Shown: positions 1-10,964, counted from the first letter of the stretch. The stretch is DNA of 64,000 nt from Thermoplasmatota archaeon (GCA_028279595.1 JANQNK010000020.1:62001-126000), one strand, 5' to 3'. Program-made: numbers and translations. Notes: generated by a model not told the origin, from the sequence alone.

Positions 1-3000
1 TCCCCCTTTATCGTTTCACCTATTGTCCAGATCTCGGAGGAAACATCAACTGATGTCCCTGGCTCCATCAACGGGTAGGGGTCTTTCGCACTGTCGTTCC
101 CATCGAGGAAATAGGGGGTGTCACCGATACCGTCCCCATCGTCGTCCGACCCTGTATAATCAGACCAGTAGTTGCCTCTTTTCGCCATGTACCAATAATT
201 GTACGTGGTGTCATCGAACCCCTGGGAGTAAGGTCCATTATTGGAATTGAACGAATTAAGACTCAGGGTATTGTTGCGGCTGTAGACCGGATCATGGAAG
301 ATGTTCAGGTAACTCCTCACCACGATTCCATGCTCTCCATTTCCATCAATGCTATTATTGAGGATGAGGTTCCCATCACTTCGATAGACCTCGATCCCTG
401 CAATGGTATTATTGAATATGTGATTCGATCCGATTACATTGTCATCGCTGTCTTCCAAATAGATACCCGTACCCAGCGTCTGATTTGGGAAATACCTCTC
501 GTCATAATATGGTCCGGTACCCTGAACTTCACACCCAAGGATTCGAGACTCATTTCCCATTGAAATGTAGATAGCATATTGGTGATTATCGTTAAATGAA
601 CATCTTTCAATTGCCGTGTATTCTCCACCAAATTGCGATACGCCTCTCACAAACCCAGTCACTGAGGACCTTGCCAGTGAGAAATTACTGGACTTGTACA
701 ACTTAATCCCCGTCAATCCGGTTCCTTTTACGTCAACGTTCGAGACCGTGATGTTATTTGAGAATCCGATCTGAACGCTCGATAGGTTCATGATTTCATT
801 CTCATTGAATATTGTGAAGTCTGTAACATTGGCAAGGATGAAACAGGATTGGAGTCCGGAGCCCATACCGCCCGTCCGATTTCTGATGTAACTCACTTCC
901 CTACCATCCATGGTGTTCGAGTCGAATGTATGTGTCGTCCAGTCTTCAAGAACCTCACCAGTCATGATAATGGAGGCATTATCGAATTGATTCCTTTCAA
1001 TAGAAATCTCACGAGACCTATAGATGGTCAGTCCCTCCTTCAAATCGGTGAACCTGCAGCTAATAACCTTGACTCCCGACGATTCCTGGATATATATACC
1101 ATCATCGTCCCCGGAGGAGAAGGTGCAGTTGGAGATGATCCAATCATCACAGCGAGGTAGATAGATGCTCCATCCAGAGATGTCCTCAAAGACGGAATTC
1201 ACGATTCTACTGCCATCCCGACTTCCCCATATCCCGCGTGAATCCATAAAAATGCAATTCCGGACCAAGTTGTTGTTACCACTTAGATCAATTCCCCTGG
1301 TTCCGTTGTCAAATACAATATTTTCTATAAGACAGTCATCTGCATGAACGTGAATCCCATCTCGGTTACTGTTTTCAACTATTCGGAGGCCGATTAGACG
1401 CGTGTCATCTTCTAAGATACTGACGTAATTATGTCCGCAGATAATTCTTGACCGATGCGATTCGTTGCCAATGATCGTGACACTTTTTCGAGCGTCAAAA
1501 TCAACGTGATCACCATCGAAAGCTACTACGTAATCACCGTTATTTGCATTATCAATGGCAGCCCTGATCGCCTTATAGTCGTTCCACCAGCCGTCATCGT
1601 CGTCAACGACCCATACCTTGATTCCCTCAGCTTCGACGCCGTCCCACTCCTCGTCAATAGGATGATCGTCTGTGGCGCCCGTCTTTCCCAAGAGGATGTA
1701 TGGTTCTTCACTCTCATGATCCGACCAGAAGTTACCCGCGTCACCATTATCCCAAATGTTGAAATAACCATCGTCAAACGCCTGGCTCGAGTTTCCATTG
1801 TTATCGATGAAATTGTTGTGGTGGATCAAATTGTATGCGGATCCACCCTCTGACTGGATTCCGTACCCCTCATTGTACATGATGTCATTATAAATGATCT
1901 CGTTCACTGTAGCACCCTCATCAATGACAATACCGAGGGCATCCCCCATTCCATCGATTTGGTTGTTCGATATTTCATTGTAATGTATCTGGTTCCGGAT
2001 CGTGGTCCGTAGATTGATGCCAAATTTGTTATCTGAGATATTGTTGTAATTGACAACATTGAATCCACCCTGTTCTATGGTTATTCCAAATGAATTGTTC
2101 GTGATAAGGCAAGAGGAGATTTTATTATTCTTCCCGTGGATCTCGATACCACCGTATGTACAATTCCTTACCTCCAGATTGTTTAATGTGACGTGATCAC
2201 TGAAGACTATGATCCCGCTGCCTTCCGTACCCTGAATCATGAATTTTGCAATCTCTGTCCAGTCCGCGATTACAGTTATCACGATATTGTGGTCCTCAGC
2301 CCCGCCAACGATTCGGGTGGTCTCTGAACCATTTCCGATTAGGCGTACAGGCGTCTCGATCGTCAATGTCTCTCGATAAATACCATCATAAACGCGAATG
2401 ATCGAATCGGCGGCAGCATTGTCGATCGCATCCTGGATGGAAGAATAGTTCGCCCAAGACCCGCCATCGTCGTCGACTATAATATCACTGACGATCACAC
2501 TGCTGGACCATTGATACATCAATGGGTACCTGTCCTTAGAATCTGAATCGATGGTATATGAGGTGTCTCCAATACCGTCATCATTGTTATCTATTCCTGA
2601 ATAGTCGGACCAGAAATTCCCCTTCTTCCCGTTGTCCCATTGATTGGTTGACCCCTCATCCATCGCTTGAGGGCTCTTTTGACAGTCTATGAAATTATTA
2701 TGGTGGATTGCGTTATTGCTCGCTCCAGATCTTAATTCGACTCCTGTCTTATTTGAGTTTATTATTGTATTATAAGCAATCAGATGATCCTCGGAATTTG
2801 AGTATATTCCTTTAGACACATTGGAAAAAATACAACTGACAATCTTATTACCAATCCCTTCATACAGCAAGATGATGTTTCTCCCCCAGTGGTTCTCGAT
2901 CGTGCAATTATCTATTGTGTTGTTATCTGAGTCGTCACGAAACATAATTGCGTAAGTGTCTCGTACGACATCATAAATGGAGGTGTGGGTTACGATATTG

Positions 3001-4025
3001 TTTGTACTATAATAGAAGTTTATCCCTGCGCTTGATTCCCCCCATCGGTCTGCCCATAAGGTGCAATTACTTACGACATTATCATTTGCGTAACGAAGAT
3101 GGATCCCGCTCCAATTATTTCGATAGATCTCTGAATCCTCAATATGGCAATTCTCTGAAGACACTAATCGTATTCCAATTTGATTATGGTGTATACTGGA
3201 ATTCCTTATCGTAATGTTATCCGAATGAATTATTTCCATTCCGCTGTCTGCAAATGAAATATTCTGGTTCTCAATGATGACATTAGACGAATTTATTAAA
3301 AATATCTGGCCATATGTCTCATTTATCGTACCTCCAGTTAGATTCGTGAACCAAATGATCTCTCTTTCGTTCACATAGTTATTCGTGAGTGTAGTGGTGA
3401 AATAATCCTCGATCGCGTCCAGAAAAACTGAGATGCTGTTGTCCTTGAATGTACAATTGATGACTGATGCGTTACGACTATTTGAGATACGGATCCCGTA
3501 ATAAATGTTGGTCAGAAAACTACAATTCGATATTGTGTTGTTGTGACTGTAGAACATTGCCACACCATCATAATCATAGTCAATGAAAGTGCAATTGTGA
3601 ATCGTATTATTGTGTGAATTGTAGGCCGATGGGGGGCTACCTCTGAGATTGATAGCCTCTATCGTGAAATCGGATATATTGAGACTTCCATCGAGAACAT
3701 CGAATTCGTTATCTATGAACGTTCTGTTTCTGTCTTCTCCAATGATAGTCAGGGACTTCTTCATCTCCGGCATCCAGTAAGTTCCTTTTCGAACGATCAA
3801 CGTATCATGTTCGTTCACTTCCTGGTACGCCTGTGTCAGGTTCTTGAAGTCGTGGTCTGGTCCTCCAGCCTTGTCCACGATCCAAGTCTCACCTTCAACA
3901 TTATTACACAAGACTGTGATAGAAACCAAAATAAGGACCAAGGGTACTACTATGAGCACCCTGCGGTCCTTCAGGAAACCATCACCTTTGTCCACTGTTG
4001 CTTGTCCCCTCATGCTATCCCTCAT
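1..4025 (-). CDS. Giant secreted/anchored parallel beta-helix (NosD-like) protein, 5' part only
   Basis: One frame stays open on the minus strand from ATG 4025 past the left edge (at least 1341 codons; the stop lies outside). Residues about 23-46 form a hydrophobic signal or anchor segment after a short basic stretch. The rest is rich in Asn, Asp, Ile and short motifs such as NNTIHN, HHNNF and IxNCTF, the pattern of right-handed beta-helix (PbH1/NosD) proteins. Three copies of a NosD block (W-D-N-G-x-x-G-N-F-W-S-D-Y, then Asp-rich, then YPLM) end long units near residues 505, 800 and 1330. Start choice: a TATA-like CATATAAG at 4047-4055 lies about 26 nt before ATG 4025; ATG 4013 and 4073 are in frame too. 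The stretch is visibly AT-richer than its neighbours. Likely an extracellular carbohydrate-binding, carbohydrate-cleaving or adhesive surface protein; substrate unknown. Confidence 0.8.
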   Translation of the reverse strand, partial: MRDSMRGQATVDKGDGFLKDRRVLIVVPLVLILVSITVLCNNVEGETWIVDKAGGPDHDFKNLTQAYQEVNEHDTLIVRKGTYWMPEMKKSLTIIGEDRNRTFIDNEFDVLDGSLNISDFTIEAINLRGSPPSAYNSHNNTIHNCTFIDYDYDGVAMFYSHNNTISNCSFLTNIYYGIRISNSRNASVINCTFKDNSISVFLDAIEDYFTTTLTNNYVNEREIIWFTNLTGGTINETYGQIFLINSSNVIIENQNISFADSGMEIIHSDNITIRNSSIHHNQIGIRLVSSENCHIEDSEIYRNNWSGIHLRYANDNVVSNCTLWADRWGESSAGINFYYSTNNIVTHTSIYDVVRDTYAIMFRDDSDNNTIDNCTIENHWGRNIILLYEGIGNKIVSCIFSNVSKGIYSNSEDHLIAYNTIINSNKTGVELRSGASNNAIHHNNFIDCQKSPQAMDEGSTNQWDNGKKGNFWSDYSGIDNNDDGIGDTSYTIDSDSKDRYPLMYQWSSSVIVSDIIVDDDGGSWANYSSIQDAIDNAAADSIIRVYDGIYRETLTIETPVRLIGNGSETTRIVGGAEDHNIVITVIADWTEIAKFMIQGTEGSGIIVFSDHVTLNNLEVRNCTYGGIEIHGKNNKISSCLITNNSFGITIEQGGFNVVNYNNISDNKFGINLRTTIRNQIHYNEISNNQIDGMGDALGIVIDEGATVNEIIYNDIMYNEGYGIQSEGGSAYNLIHHNNFIDNNGNSSQAFDDGYFNIWDNGDAGNFWSDHESEEPYILLGKTGATDDHPIDEEWDGVEAEGIKVWVVDDDDGWWNDYKAIRAAIDNANNGDYVVAFDGDHVDFDARKSVTIIGNESHRSRIICGHNYVSILEDDTRLIGLRIVENSNRDGIHVHADDCLIENIVFDNGTRGIDLSGNNNLVRNCIFMDSRGIWGSRDGSRIVNSVFEDISGWSIYLPRCDDWIISNCTFSSGDDDGIYIQESSGVKVISCRFTDLKEGLTIYRSREISIERNQFDNASIIMTGEVLEDWTTHTFDSNTMDGREVSYIRNRTGGMGSGLQSCFILANVTDFTIFNENEIMNLSSVQIGFSNNITVSNVDVKGTGLTGIKLYKSSNFSLARSSVTGFVRGVSQFGGEYTAIERCSFNDNHQYAIYISMGNESRILGCEVQGTGPYYDERYFPNQTLGTGIYLEDSDDNVIGSNHIFNNTIAGIEVYRSDGNLILNNSIDGNGEHGIVVRSYLNIFHDPVYSRNNTLSLNSFNSNNGPYSQGFDDTTYNYWYMAKRGNYWSDYTGSDDDGDGIGDTPYFLDGNDSAKDPYPLMEPGTSVDVSSEIWTIGETIKG

Positions 4026-4155
4026 CGGGATTTCTATCTTTCCGTGCTTATATGTGCAGATTGGTTCAGTCATCGAAACTCATAGGACTTTCGGTCGAAT
4101 TATCGGAAATGTTCACGTATATTACTAAATACCCCCAGTGTTTACGTTCGTTCAG

Positions 4156-4911
4156 ATGCTTGCGGTGAAGGGGCTCACCAAGTGGTACGAGGGTTCGAGC
4201 AAAGCTGCAGTGGACAAGCTTTTTTTCCAGGCCAAGAAGGGAGAGATCGTAGGAGTTCTCGGTACCAACGGTGCCGGAAAGACCACAACGCTCTCGGTTA
4301 TCGCAGGATTGCTGCCTCCGACCCAGGGCGACGTCACCGTTTCTGGATACAGCGTCTCGCGGGACCCTCTTCTCGTCAAGAAGAGGATCGGATACATGCC
4401 CGAGAACCCACATCTTTACGAACGTCTTACCGGATGGGAGTTCCTGAGACTCATCATCGACCTACGCGGTGTCGACCGCGAGAAGGGCGAGAAGTTCATG
4501 TCCGAGTTGGGAACATACATCGAGCTCTACGACCGCCTTGACGACTTCGTAAGCACTTATTCGAAGGGAATGATCCAGAAGCTGGCATTCATGGCCGCAG
4601 TCGGCCACAGGCCGAAGGTGCTACTCCTGGACGAGCCTTTCTCCGGTATAGATCCGGTCGCGTCGAGGAAGATGCGCGAGTGGGTCCGGGGCTATTCCAA
4701 GAAGGGCCACACCGTACTTCTCAGCACCCACATAATCGACCTGGCGCAGCGGATGTGCGACAGGGTCGTGATCATCCACGAGGGCAAGAAGGTGGAGCAT
4801 GGGACGATCCCGGAGATCGTGGGGCGGGCGGAGGTCGAGCACCTCGAGGACGCTTTCATCCATGTTATCGGGAGGAAACGCAGTGAGAACGGAGTCCCTA
4901 CTACATGCTGA
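4156..4911 (+). CDS. ABC transporter ATP-binding protein (ABC-2 type exporter)
   Basis: A 251-residue ABC ATPase that would power the permease encoded directly downstream. Visible motifs: Walker A GTNGAGKTT (residues 36-44), Q-loop region near 80, a divergent signature YSKGM (135-139) in place of LSGGQ, Walker B KVLLLDE (154-160) and H-loop His192. ATG 4156 is chosen because a CTAAATA element sits about 26 nt upstream; an in-frame GTG at 4138 would add six residues. The next gene starts inside this one (29-nt overlap), so the two are translationally coupled. Substrate unknown; ABC-2 pairs of this kind export lipids, drugs or polysaccharide. Confidence 0.9.
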   Translation: MLAVKGLTKWYEGSSKAAVDKLFFQAKKGEIVGVLGTNGAGKTTTLSVIAGLLPPTQGDVTVSGYSVSRDPLLVKKRIGYMPENPHLYERLTGWEFLRLIIDLRGVDREKGEKFMSELGTYIELYDRLDDFVSTYSKGMIQKLAFMAAVGHRPKVLLLDEPFSGIDPVASRKMREWVRGYSKKGHTVLLSTHIIDLAQRMCDRVVIIHEGKKVEHGTIPEIVGRAEVEHLEDAFIHVIGRKRSENGVPTTC

Positions 4912-6442
4912 TGTCCTCGCGACATGGCGTCTCCTCAATTACAGACTGCAGAAGCATGCCATTCTCTCAGCCTTCATAATCGTCTCCGTCGTGGGATTGT
5001 CCTACCTGATAGTATGGGGTATCCTTGTCATCATGGATGGAGGCGTTGAACTGGGCCTCACTCGCCGGGACACCATGCTGCTGATGTTCGGCATCATGCT
5101 GGCACGATCGATCACGTACACCTACAACCGTTTCCTCAAGTCCCGGGAGATGCAATACATAATGTCGTCCCCGGTCCCCGAGAGGGACCTCGCGTTCAAC
5201 AGGCTCCAGCTCAACTTCATACTCCTCGGAACCCTCTTCACCATAGCCCTGGGACTGTTCTGGAGCTCGATATTGATCGCCGGGACACAGGGGCTGGGTC
5301 CCGGGAACCTACCTCCCACCCTGATCTACGAACTGCTCGTGTTGTTCGCCCTTGCACTGTTCTTCGGGTACTCGATACCGGTGAAGGTCCAGGTCAGGCC
5401 GGTTAAACGGGCAACTGTCCTGTTGCTGCCCGAGATCTACACGGGATTCCTGCTGTTCCTCGTCCTGCCGATATCCGGGGACAGGATCGCTCCGGACCCG
5501 GTCTATCTTGTCATGATATCGATAACCCTCGTCATCGGGCTCGAATCCTTCTTCATGGCGATCCCCCTCGCGAAGACGGGATGGGCGAGACAGACCATGA
5601 AGATGGGCGCCTCGAGACCGATGAGGGCGCCGGTGCATTTCTCCAGGAGCGCCCACAGGTTCTGGGGGTCTCGGCTGTCGAGCCTCGTCACCAAGGAGGT
5701 CAAGATCGTGCTCAGGGAGAAGGAGTTCGTCGGGAACCTTCTGGTATCCGTGTCGATAGTCGTGCTGGTCGCTGTGACATTCCTATACTTCCCCCTCGAC
5801 CTCGCATCGGGCATGGAGGGGAACAGCTACCTCGTCTATCCTATGCTGATCGGCTTCTCACTCTACCTGATCGGCGTCCTCATGGGCGCGCTGACGAACC
5901 TTTCCATGGTGGGGATCGAGGGGAAGGCGATGTGGAACCTCAAGGTCCTGCCCATCCTCGGATGGGAGGTGATGTGGTCCAAGGCCATTGCGACGTTCCT
6001 GGTCGCCTGGCCGGTGATGATGGCCGCAGCTCTCACGGTTCCTTTACTTGGACAGTACCCGATCGCTGTCACTGTCTTCTTCGCTGTGGAGGCAAACGCG
6101 TTCCTGCTCGCCTTCATCGGACTCGGCTCCTGGGCCTCTGCCGCTTACCCTAGCTTCGACGACATGGAGCACGGGATGCCTGACATCCTCATACAGATAC
6201 TCATGCTCATCTTCACGTTCATCGTGGCCATCTTCATCGGGGCCATCCCCGCGATAATAATGAGAGCGGACCACCTCTACGGCCTGTTCGCGTGCATGGT
6301 CGCACTCCTTTTCAGTATCGTCATTTTCGAGCTCGGCGTCCGGGGCGGCGCCTACAGATACGAGCTGATCGACGCCGAGGTCTACTCGGGCGGCGTGAAC
6401 TACGTCGGGAAGAAGGGAAAGTTCATCGACTACAGGTATTGA
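4883..6442 (+). CDS. ABC-2 type exporter permease
   Basis: A membrane protein of 519 residues with about twelve hydrophobic segments, partner of the ATPase just upstream. The GTG at 4883 is preferred because a perfect GGAGG (4871-4875) lies seven bases before it and the product then begins with a plausible cytoplasmic helix (VRTESLLHADVLATW) before the first membrane segment. The open frame extends further upstream, but that part is an Arg/Ser-rich shadow of the ATPase. A repeated half-size membrane layout suggests a duplicated permease core. Substrate cannot be read from the sequence. Confidence 0.85.
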   Translation: MRTESLLHADVLATWRLLNYRLQKHAILSAFIIVSVVGLSYLIVWGILVIMDGGVELGLTRRDTMLLMFGIMLARSITYTYNRFLKSREMQYIMSSPVPERDLAFNRLQLNFILLGTLFTIALGLFWSSILIAGTQGLGPGNLPPTLIYELLVLFALALFFGYSIPVKVQVRPVKRATVLLLPEIYTGFLLFLVLPISGDRIAPDPVYLVMISITLVIGLESFFMAIPLAKTGWARQTMKMGASRPMRAPVHFSRSAHRFWGSRLSSLVTKEVKIVLREKEFVGNLLVSVSIVVLVAVTFLYFPLDLASGMEGNSYLVYPMLIGFSLYLIGVLMGALTNLSMVGIEGKAMWNLKVLPILGWEVMWSKAIATFLVAWPVMMAAALTVPLLGQYPIAVTVFFAVEANAFLLAFIGLGSWASAAYPSFDDMEHGMPDILIQILMLIFTFIVAIFIGAIPAIIMRADHLYGLFACMVALLFSIVIFELGVRGGAYRYELIDAEVYSGGVNYVGKKGKFIDYRY

Positions 6443-6486
6443 GAACGATACCTTTGCAGAAACGGTGATTTTCAGAACGATGGTTT

Positions 6487-6500
6487 GACACTTGACGACC
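6487..6500 (-). repeat. 3' arm of the 16S rRNA processing stem
   Basis: These 14 bases are the exact reverse complement of 8086-8099 on the far side of the 16S gene. A second block, 6502-6509, is the exact complement of 8063-8070, and 6511-6514 can pair with 8057-8060. Together they would bring the two ends of the precursor into a long interrupted helix, as expected for archaeal pre-16S processing. Confidence 0.75.
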
Positions 6501-6513
6501 TAAGACAATAGGT

Positions 6514-6531
6514 GGGGGGCCGAAGCCCCCC
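6514..6531 (-). terminator. GC hairpin with UUCG tetraloop just after 16S
   Basis: On the transcribed (minus) strand the bases form GGGGGGC-UUCG-GCCCCCC, a seven-base-pair stem closed by a C(UUCG)G loop, ten bases beyond the 16S 3' end. No U-run follows, so it is not a classical terminator. It may act as a processing or stability element; its last C also belongs to the proposed inner stem arm. Confidence 0.6.
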
Positions 6532-6540
6532 TGAGTTGCG

Positions 6541-8010
<1,470 letters not shown>

Positions 8011-8400
8011 GTCTCTCTCGTTTGGGAAATGCCCGCGGCTTCATGCTGTACGCACTCACCACATTGTCTTTATTATATCTGGTTCGGTCGTCAAGTGTCG
8101 GATCCGAGAGGGCACGGTTTACACCGGATTTCTCGGACCCCCATCTGAGGGACTGCGTGGAACCGAGACGCTCATGGGTCGCAGGATGCGAACTCACGCC
8201 TCAAGCCGGAGCAGTCCATGTCCTATGAGGACTATCCCCTCACAGGGCCATCTCATATAAATGATTTTCTCTTATTACCCTTTCGGTGGAAGGGACCTGA
8301 TACCGTCTTTCGTCGAAGAAATGAGGGTATGAGAATCCCGCTTCCCGTTGTTGCTGAAATCGTTATATACGGATTGGCCTATTCCGGCAGAGGGGATCAC
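8011..8400 (-). promoter_or_regulatory. 16S leader, processing-stem 5' arms and promoter; promoter of the + gene at 8401
   Basis: This 390-base gap holds no convincing gene. Reading minus, a strong TATA box (TTTATATG, 8253-8261) would start the 16S precursor near 8230, giving a leader of about 220 nt. The leader contains the processing-stem arms 8086-8099 and 8063-8070. Reading plus, TTATATAC at 8363-8370 lies at the right distance to drive the membrane-protein gene that begins at 8401. Confidence 0.6.
8086..8099 (-). repeat. 5' arm of the 16S rRNA processing stem
   Basis: Exact 14-base complement of 6487-6500. On the transcript, 15 extra bases (8071-8085) separate this outer arm from the inner arm (8063-8070), while the 3' side has a single base between its two arms, so the helix would be strongly asymmetric. 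Confidence 0.75.
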
Positions 8401-9162
8401 ATGGGACTGATAGACGATACTCCACCGATGGAATGGGGAATTATCAAGATTATAGTGGTGCTGCTATGCGTAGGACTGTTCTTCGCGCCATTCCTACCAT
8501 GGATGTGGGAGGACAACGAGATCTTCGATTTCAACAAGGAATGGGACGGGCTTGATGATGACATGTATGCTAATCCGTCGATATCCTACACCGTATGGCT
8601 AATAACGCTATTCGCACTCATCTTCCTGTTCATCGGCTACGAGATCAGTATCGACATCGATGGTGATAGGAAACGGATGAACGAACTTATTGCAGCCATG
8701 CTATTCTTCATCCTATTCATTCTCTCTGCCAGCTTCTACTACAAACTCAATGACATCAGCGAGGACTGGGCCTCTCAATCTGGTGTGGATGTCGGTGTAG
8801 GGATCGGCCTCGTATTGGTCGTGATCGCAGCGTTCCTGAACATGATCCTCTGCACTGTACTCTGGAAGCAGAAGGTGGACGAGGATTTCTTCGCTTCGAG
8901 GGAAAAACCCGTCAAGGAGACGACACCTGCTGTGGAACCCACCCCCAAGCCGGCTCCGCAACCGGTACCCGAACCCAGACCTGAACCAGTGCCAGAACCT
9001 GTCGTGGAGGCAAAGCCTGAACCTGCACCAGTGCCGCAGGCCGCTCCTCCGGCAAAGGCGGCTGAGGATGAAGGTCTCTCCAAGACTGCCGCGTTCAAGA
9101 AGGAGATCGAGAAGGACGACAAGCTGCCACCGCCGCCATGGATCAAAAGGGAAGAGGACTGA
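8401..9162 (+). CDS. Four-helix membrane protein with Pro-rich cytoplasmic tail
   Basis: A 253-residue protein of unknown function. Four membrane helices (about residues 12-36, 66-88, 99-122 and 138-162) are followed by a Pro/Glu/Ala-rich tail (about 172-225) and a charged C-terminus ending in KLPPPPWIKREED. Start ATG 8401 is preferred over upstream in-frame ATGs because GAGGGG precedes it and TTATATAC lies about 35 nt upstream. The KLPPPP motif recurs in the HhH/thioredoxin/CcdA protein at 16107-18107. It meets the convergent gene at 9163 with no gap. Confidence 0.75.
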   Translation: MGLIDDTPPMEWGIIKIIVVLLCVGLFFAPFLPWMWEDNEIFDFNKEWDGLDDDMYANPSISYTVWLITLFALIFLFIGYEISIDIDGDRKRMNELIAAMLFFILFILSASFYYKLNDISEDWASQSGVDVGVGIGLVLVVIAAFLNMILCTVLWKQKVDEDFFASREKPVKETTPAVEPTPKPAPQPVPEPRPEPVPEPVVEAKPEPAPVPQAAPPAKAAEDEGLSKTAAFKKEIEKDDKLPPPPWIKREED

Positions 9163-9669
9163 TCAGGCCGTACCGTTGGCATAGTAGTAGACTTCTACGT
9201 GCATGTCGTAGGGAGTACCCAGTGCTGCGTATGCTACGGCGGTCGCTGTATATTCACCGTAACCGAACCGCTTCATGATGTCGAGCTCGCGCAGGATGAT
9301 GGATTCCTCGCTGCTCGGATTACCGGATGTCGCGGACCCTCCATCAGCTCCCTCGAGGGTCAGGTCGAGGTCCTCCGATCCGGTGATGCCCGATCCCGAG
9401 AGGTTCACGATGACCTTGAAGGCGCCCTCGTCCACGTCGAAGGTGTGCTCTCCGTTCATTCCGATCCCGACTATGCCGCTGGCGACACCGGAGAAATCGT
9501 ACTCCTCGACGGTGAACTCCTTCTTGGTATTCGAGTCGTCAGAGCTGCCGCCGCTGCTTCCCTTGTCGTCATCGTTCTCCGGAGCCGTCGCGACCGCCAC
9601 CGCTAGGACGAGTACGAGAATGATGGCGGCGAGGACCTTCGTGTTCCGGAGGATGGGTTTGATGTCCAT
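9163..9669 (-). CDS. Secreted or membrane-anchored small protein, unknown
   Basis: Product of 168 residues: a basic N-terminus (MDIKPILRNTK), one hydrophobic segment (about 12-29), an Asp/Ser/Gly linker and then a beta-rich domain of about 110 residues ending HVEVYYYANGTA. The ATG at 9669 is preferred to the upstream in-frame ATG at 9810 because ACATTATTACC lies about 26 nt before it and because the extra 47 codons fall inside a hairpin repeat. No family recognised; extracytoplasmic location is inferred. Confidence 0.65.
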   Translation of the reverse strand: MDIKPILRNTKVLAAIILVLVLAVAVATAPENDDDKGSSGGSSDDSNTKKEFTVEEYDFSGVASGIVGIGMNGEHTFDVDEGAFKVIVNLSGSGITGSEDLDLTLEGADGGSATSGNPSSEESIILRELDIMKRFGYGEYTATAVAYAALGTPYDMHVEVYYYANGTA

Positions 9670-9724
9670 CGGGAATGCATCTAGAACACCGGTAATAATG
9701 TTTTCCGTCCACACGAGGCGATAC

Positions 9725-9767
9725 GACGCGCTCGCCAGTTCCTCTGTATACTGGCAACGCGCCTCAC
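9725..9767 (+). repeat. Dispersed hairpin element, copy A
   Basis: Begins GACGCGCTC, has an inner stem GCCAGT/ACTGGC around a 10-base loop and closes with AACGCG-CCTCA. The same frame (outer GACGCG/CGCGTC, internal CTC/AA, variable inner stem, TCA tail) is seen at 20470 and 56386. A related right half (AACGCGTTTCACC) lies at 9809-9821. It sits between the divergent genes 9163-9669 and 9936-10964. Confidence 0.6.
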
Positions 9768-9935
9768 CGGGCCCGCAGGTGGTGTCCTGGGCATCGTCGC
9801 TGGCTGGCAACGCGTTTCACCCGATCGGTATGGGATGCCACGGCCTACTTCCCTCCGTATGGCATCTTAAAATGGATGGTCAGGAAACATTGCCACCGGC
9901 ACTTTTATATCCTTACAGATATCCACGTTCGAGAG

Positions 9936-10964
9936 ATGAAGATCGTCCACAGGGACCTCTCCAAGAACGAGGTCGTGGTGATAGTCGAGAACGACGACGA
10001 CCTCTGGGCACTGAACAACATCGTCCGGCCCGGGGACGTCGTGCACGCAAGCACCTACCGGAAGGAGGAGCGGGCGTCCGACAAGCTGCGGCCCGAGAAA
10101 TCGGAGAGGAAACGGGTCTACATAGGGCTCGAGGTGGAGAAGGTCGAGTTCCATCAGTTCTCCGGAGATCTCAGGATACACGGTCTGATCGTCGAGGCAG
10201 CCTGGGACGTCGGTTCGTATCACACACTGATCGTGGGCGCGGGAACCAAGCTCAAGATGGTCCGCAGGTTCACCGGCCTCGACATGAAGATCCTGGAGGA
10301 GAGCGTCGCCGATGCAAAGAGGCCGGATGTGACGTTCATTTCCATGGACGACGAGCTCGCCACCGTAGCATTCATGTCGAAGAGAGGGATCCAGCAGGTC
10401 TGTGATATCCCTGGACCTGGATCAGGGAAGATGTTCAAGGTCAAGACCGATGACAGTTACTTCGCCGAGGTCGCCACTGCAGTGGAGAACGTCGAGACGG
10501 AGTTCATCGTGCTCGTCGGTCCCGGCTTCACCAAGGAATCCTTCATGAAGTTCGTGAAGGAGAAGCAGCTCCTGTCCGGAAAGAAGCTCCACGCCGAGGC
10601 CGCCGGTGCTGCCGGCATGTCAGGCATCAACGAGGTCCTGAAGAAGGGCGCCCTTTCACGGTTCCTGAAGGACTCGAGGACCGGGGACGAGCTACAGGCG
10701 GTCGAGAGGGTCCTCGGAGCCATCTCGGGCGGTGGTGACGCCGCCTACGGATTCGTCGAGGTCAGGAAGGCCCTCGAGATGGGCGCTGTCGATATGCTGT
10801 TGATCATGGACCACATGGTCCGGGAGGGCTCCGGCGACGAGCTGTTCAGGCTCGCGCGGGGGACGAACTCCAGTACACTGGTCGTATCCTCCGGCCACGA
10901 TGGCGGCCGGAAGCTCGATGGTCTAGGCGGCGTGGCGGCGCTGCTGAGATACAGCATAGGTTGA
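9936..10964 (+). CDS. pelA: Pelota (Dom34), mRNA surveillance and ribosome rescue factor
   Basis: Archaeal pelota, 342 residues (usual family length about 340-360). It resembles aRF1 without the GGQ loop and, with an aEF1A/ABCE1 partner, recognises ribosomes stalled at empty or truncated A sites. The N-terminal Sm-like domain (MKIVHRDLSKNEVVVIVEN, about 1-130), central domain (about 131-260) and C-terminal eRF1-3-like domain (from about 261, with GxxxYGxxEV) are all seen. ATG 9936 follows CTTTTATATCC (9902-9912) by about 27 nt, implying a leaderless message. Followed after 9 bases by a small unknown gene, probably co-transcribed. Confidence 0.93.
   Translation: MKIVHRDLSKNEVVVIVENDDDLWALNNIVRPGDVVHASTYRKEERASDKLRPEKSERKRVYIGLEVEKVEFHQFSGDLRIHGLIVEAAWDVGSYHTLIVGAGTKLKMVRRFTGLDMKILEESVADAKRPDVTFISMDDELATVAFMSKRGIQQVCDIPGPGSGKMFKVKTDDSYFAEVATAVENVETEFIVLVGPGFTKESFMKFVKEKQLLSGKKLHAEAAGAAGMSGINEVLKKGALSRFLKDSRTGDELQAVERVLGAISGGGDAAYGFVEVRKALEMGAVDMLLIMDHMVREGSGDELFRLARGTNSSTLVVSSGHDGGRKLDGLGGVAALLRYSIG

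Noticed and set aside
6443..6486. Two GAACGAT words (6443-6449, 6473-6479) as a small direct repeat
   Set aside because: Only seven bases, and no further copies nearby; chance level.
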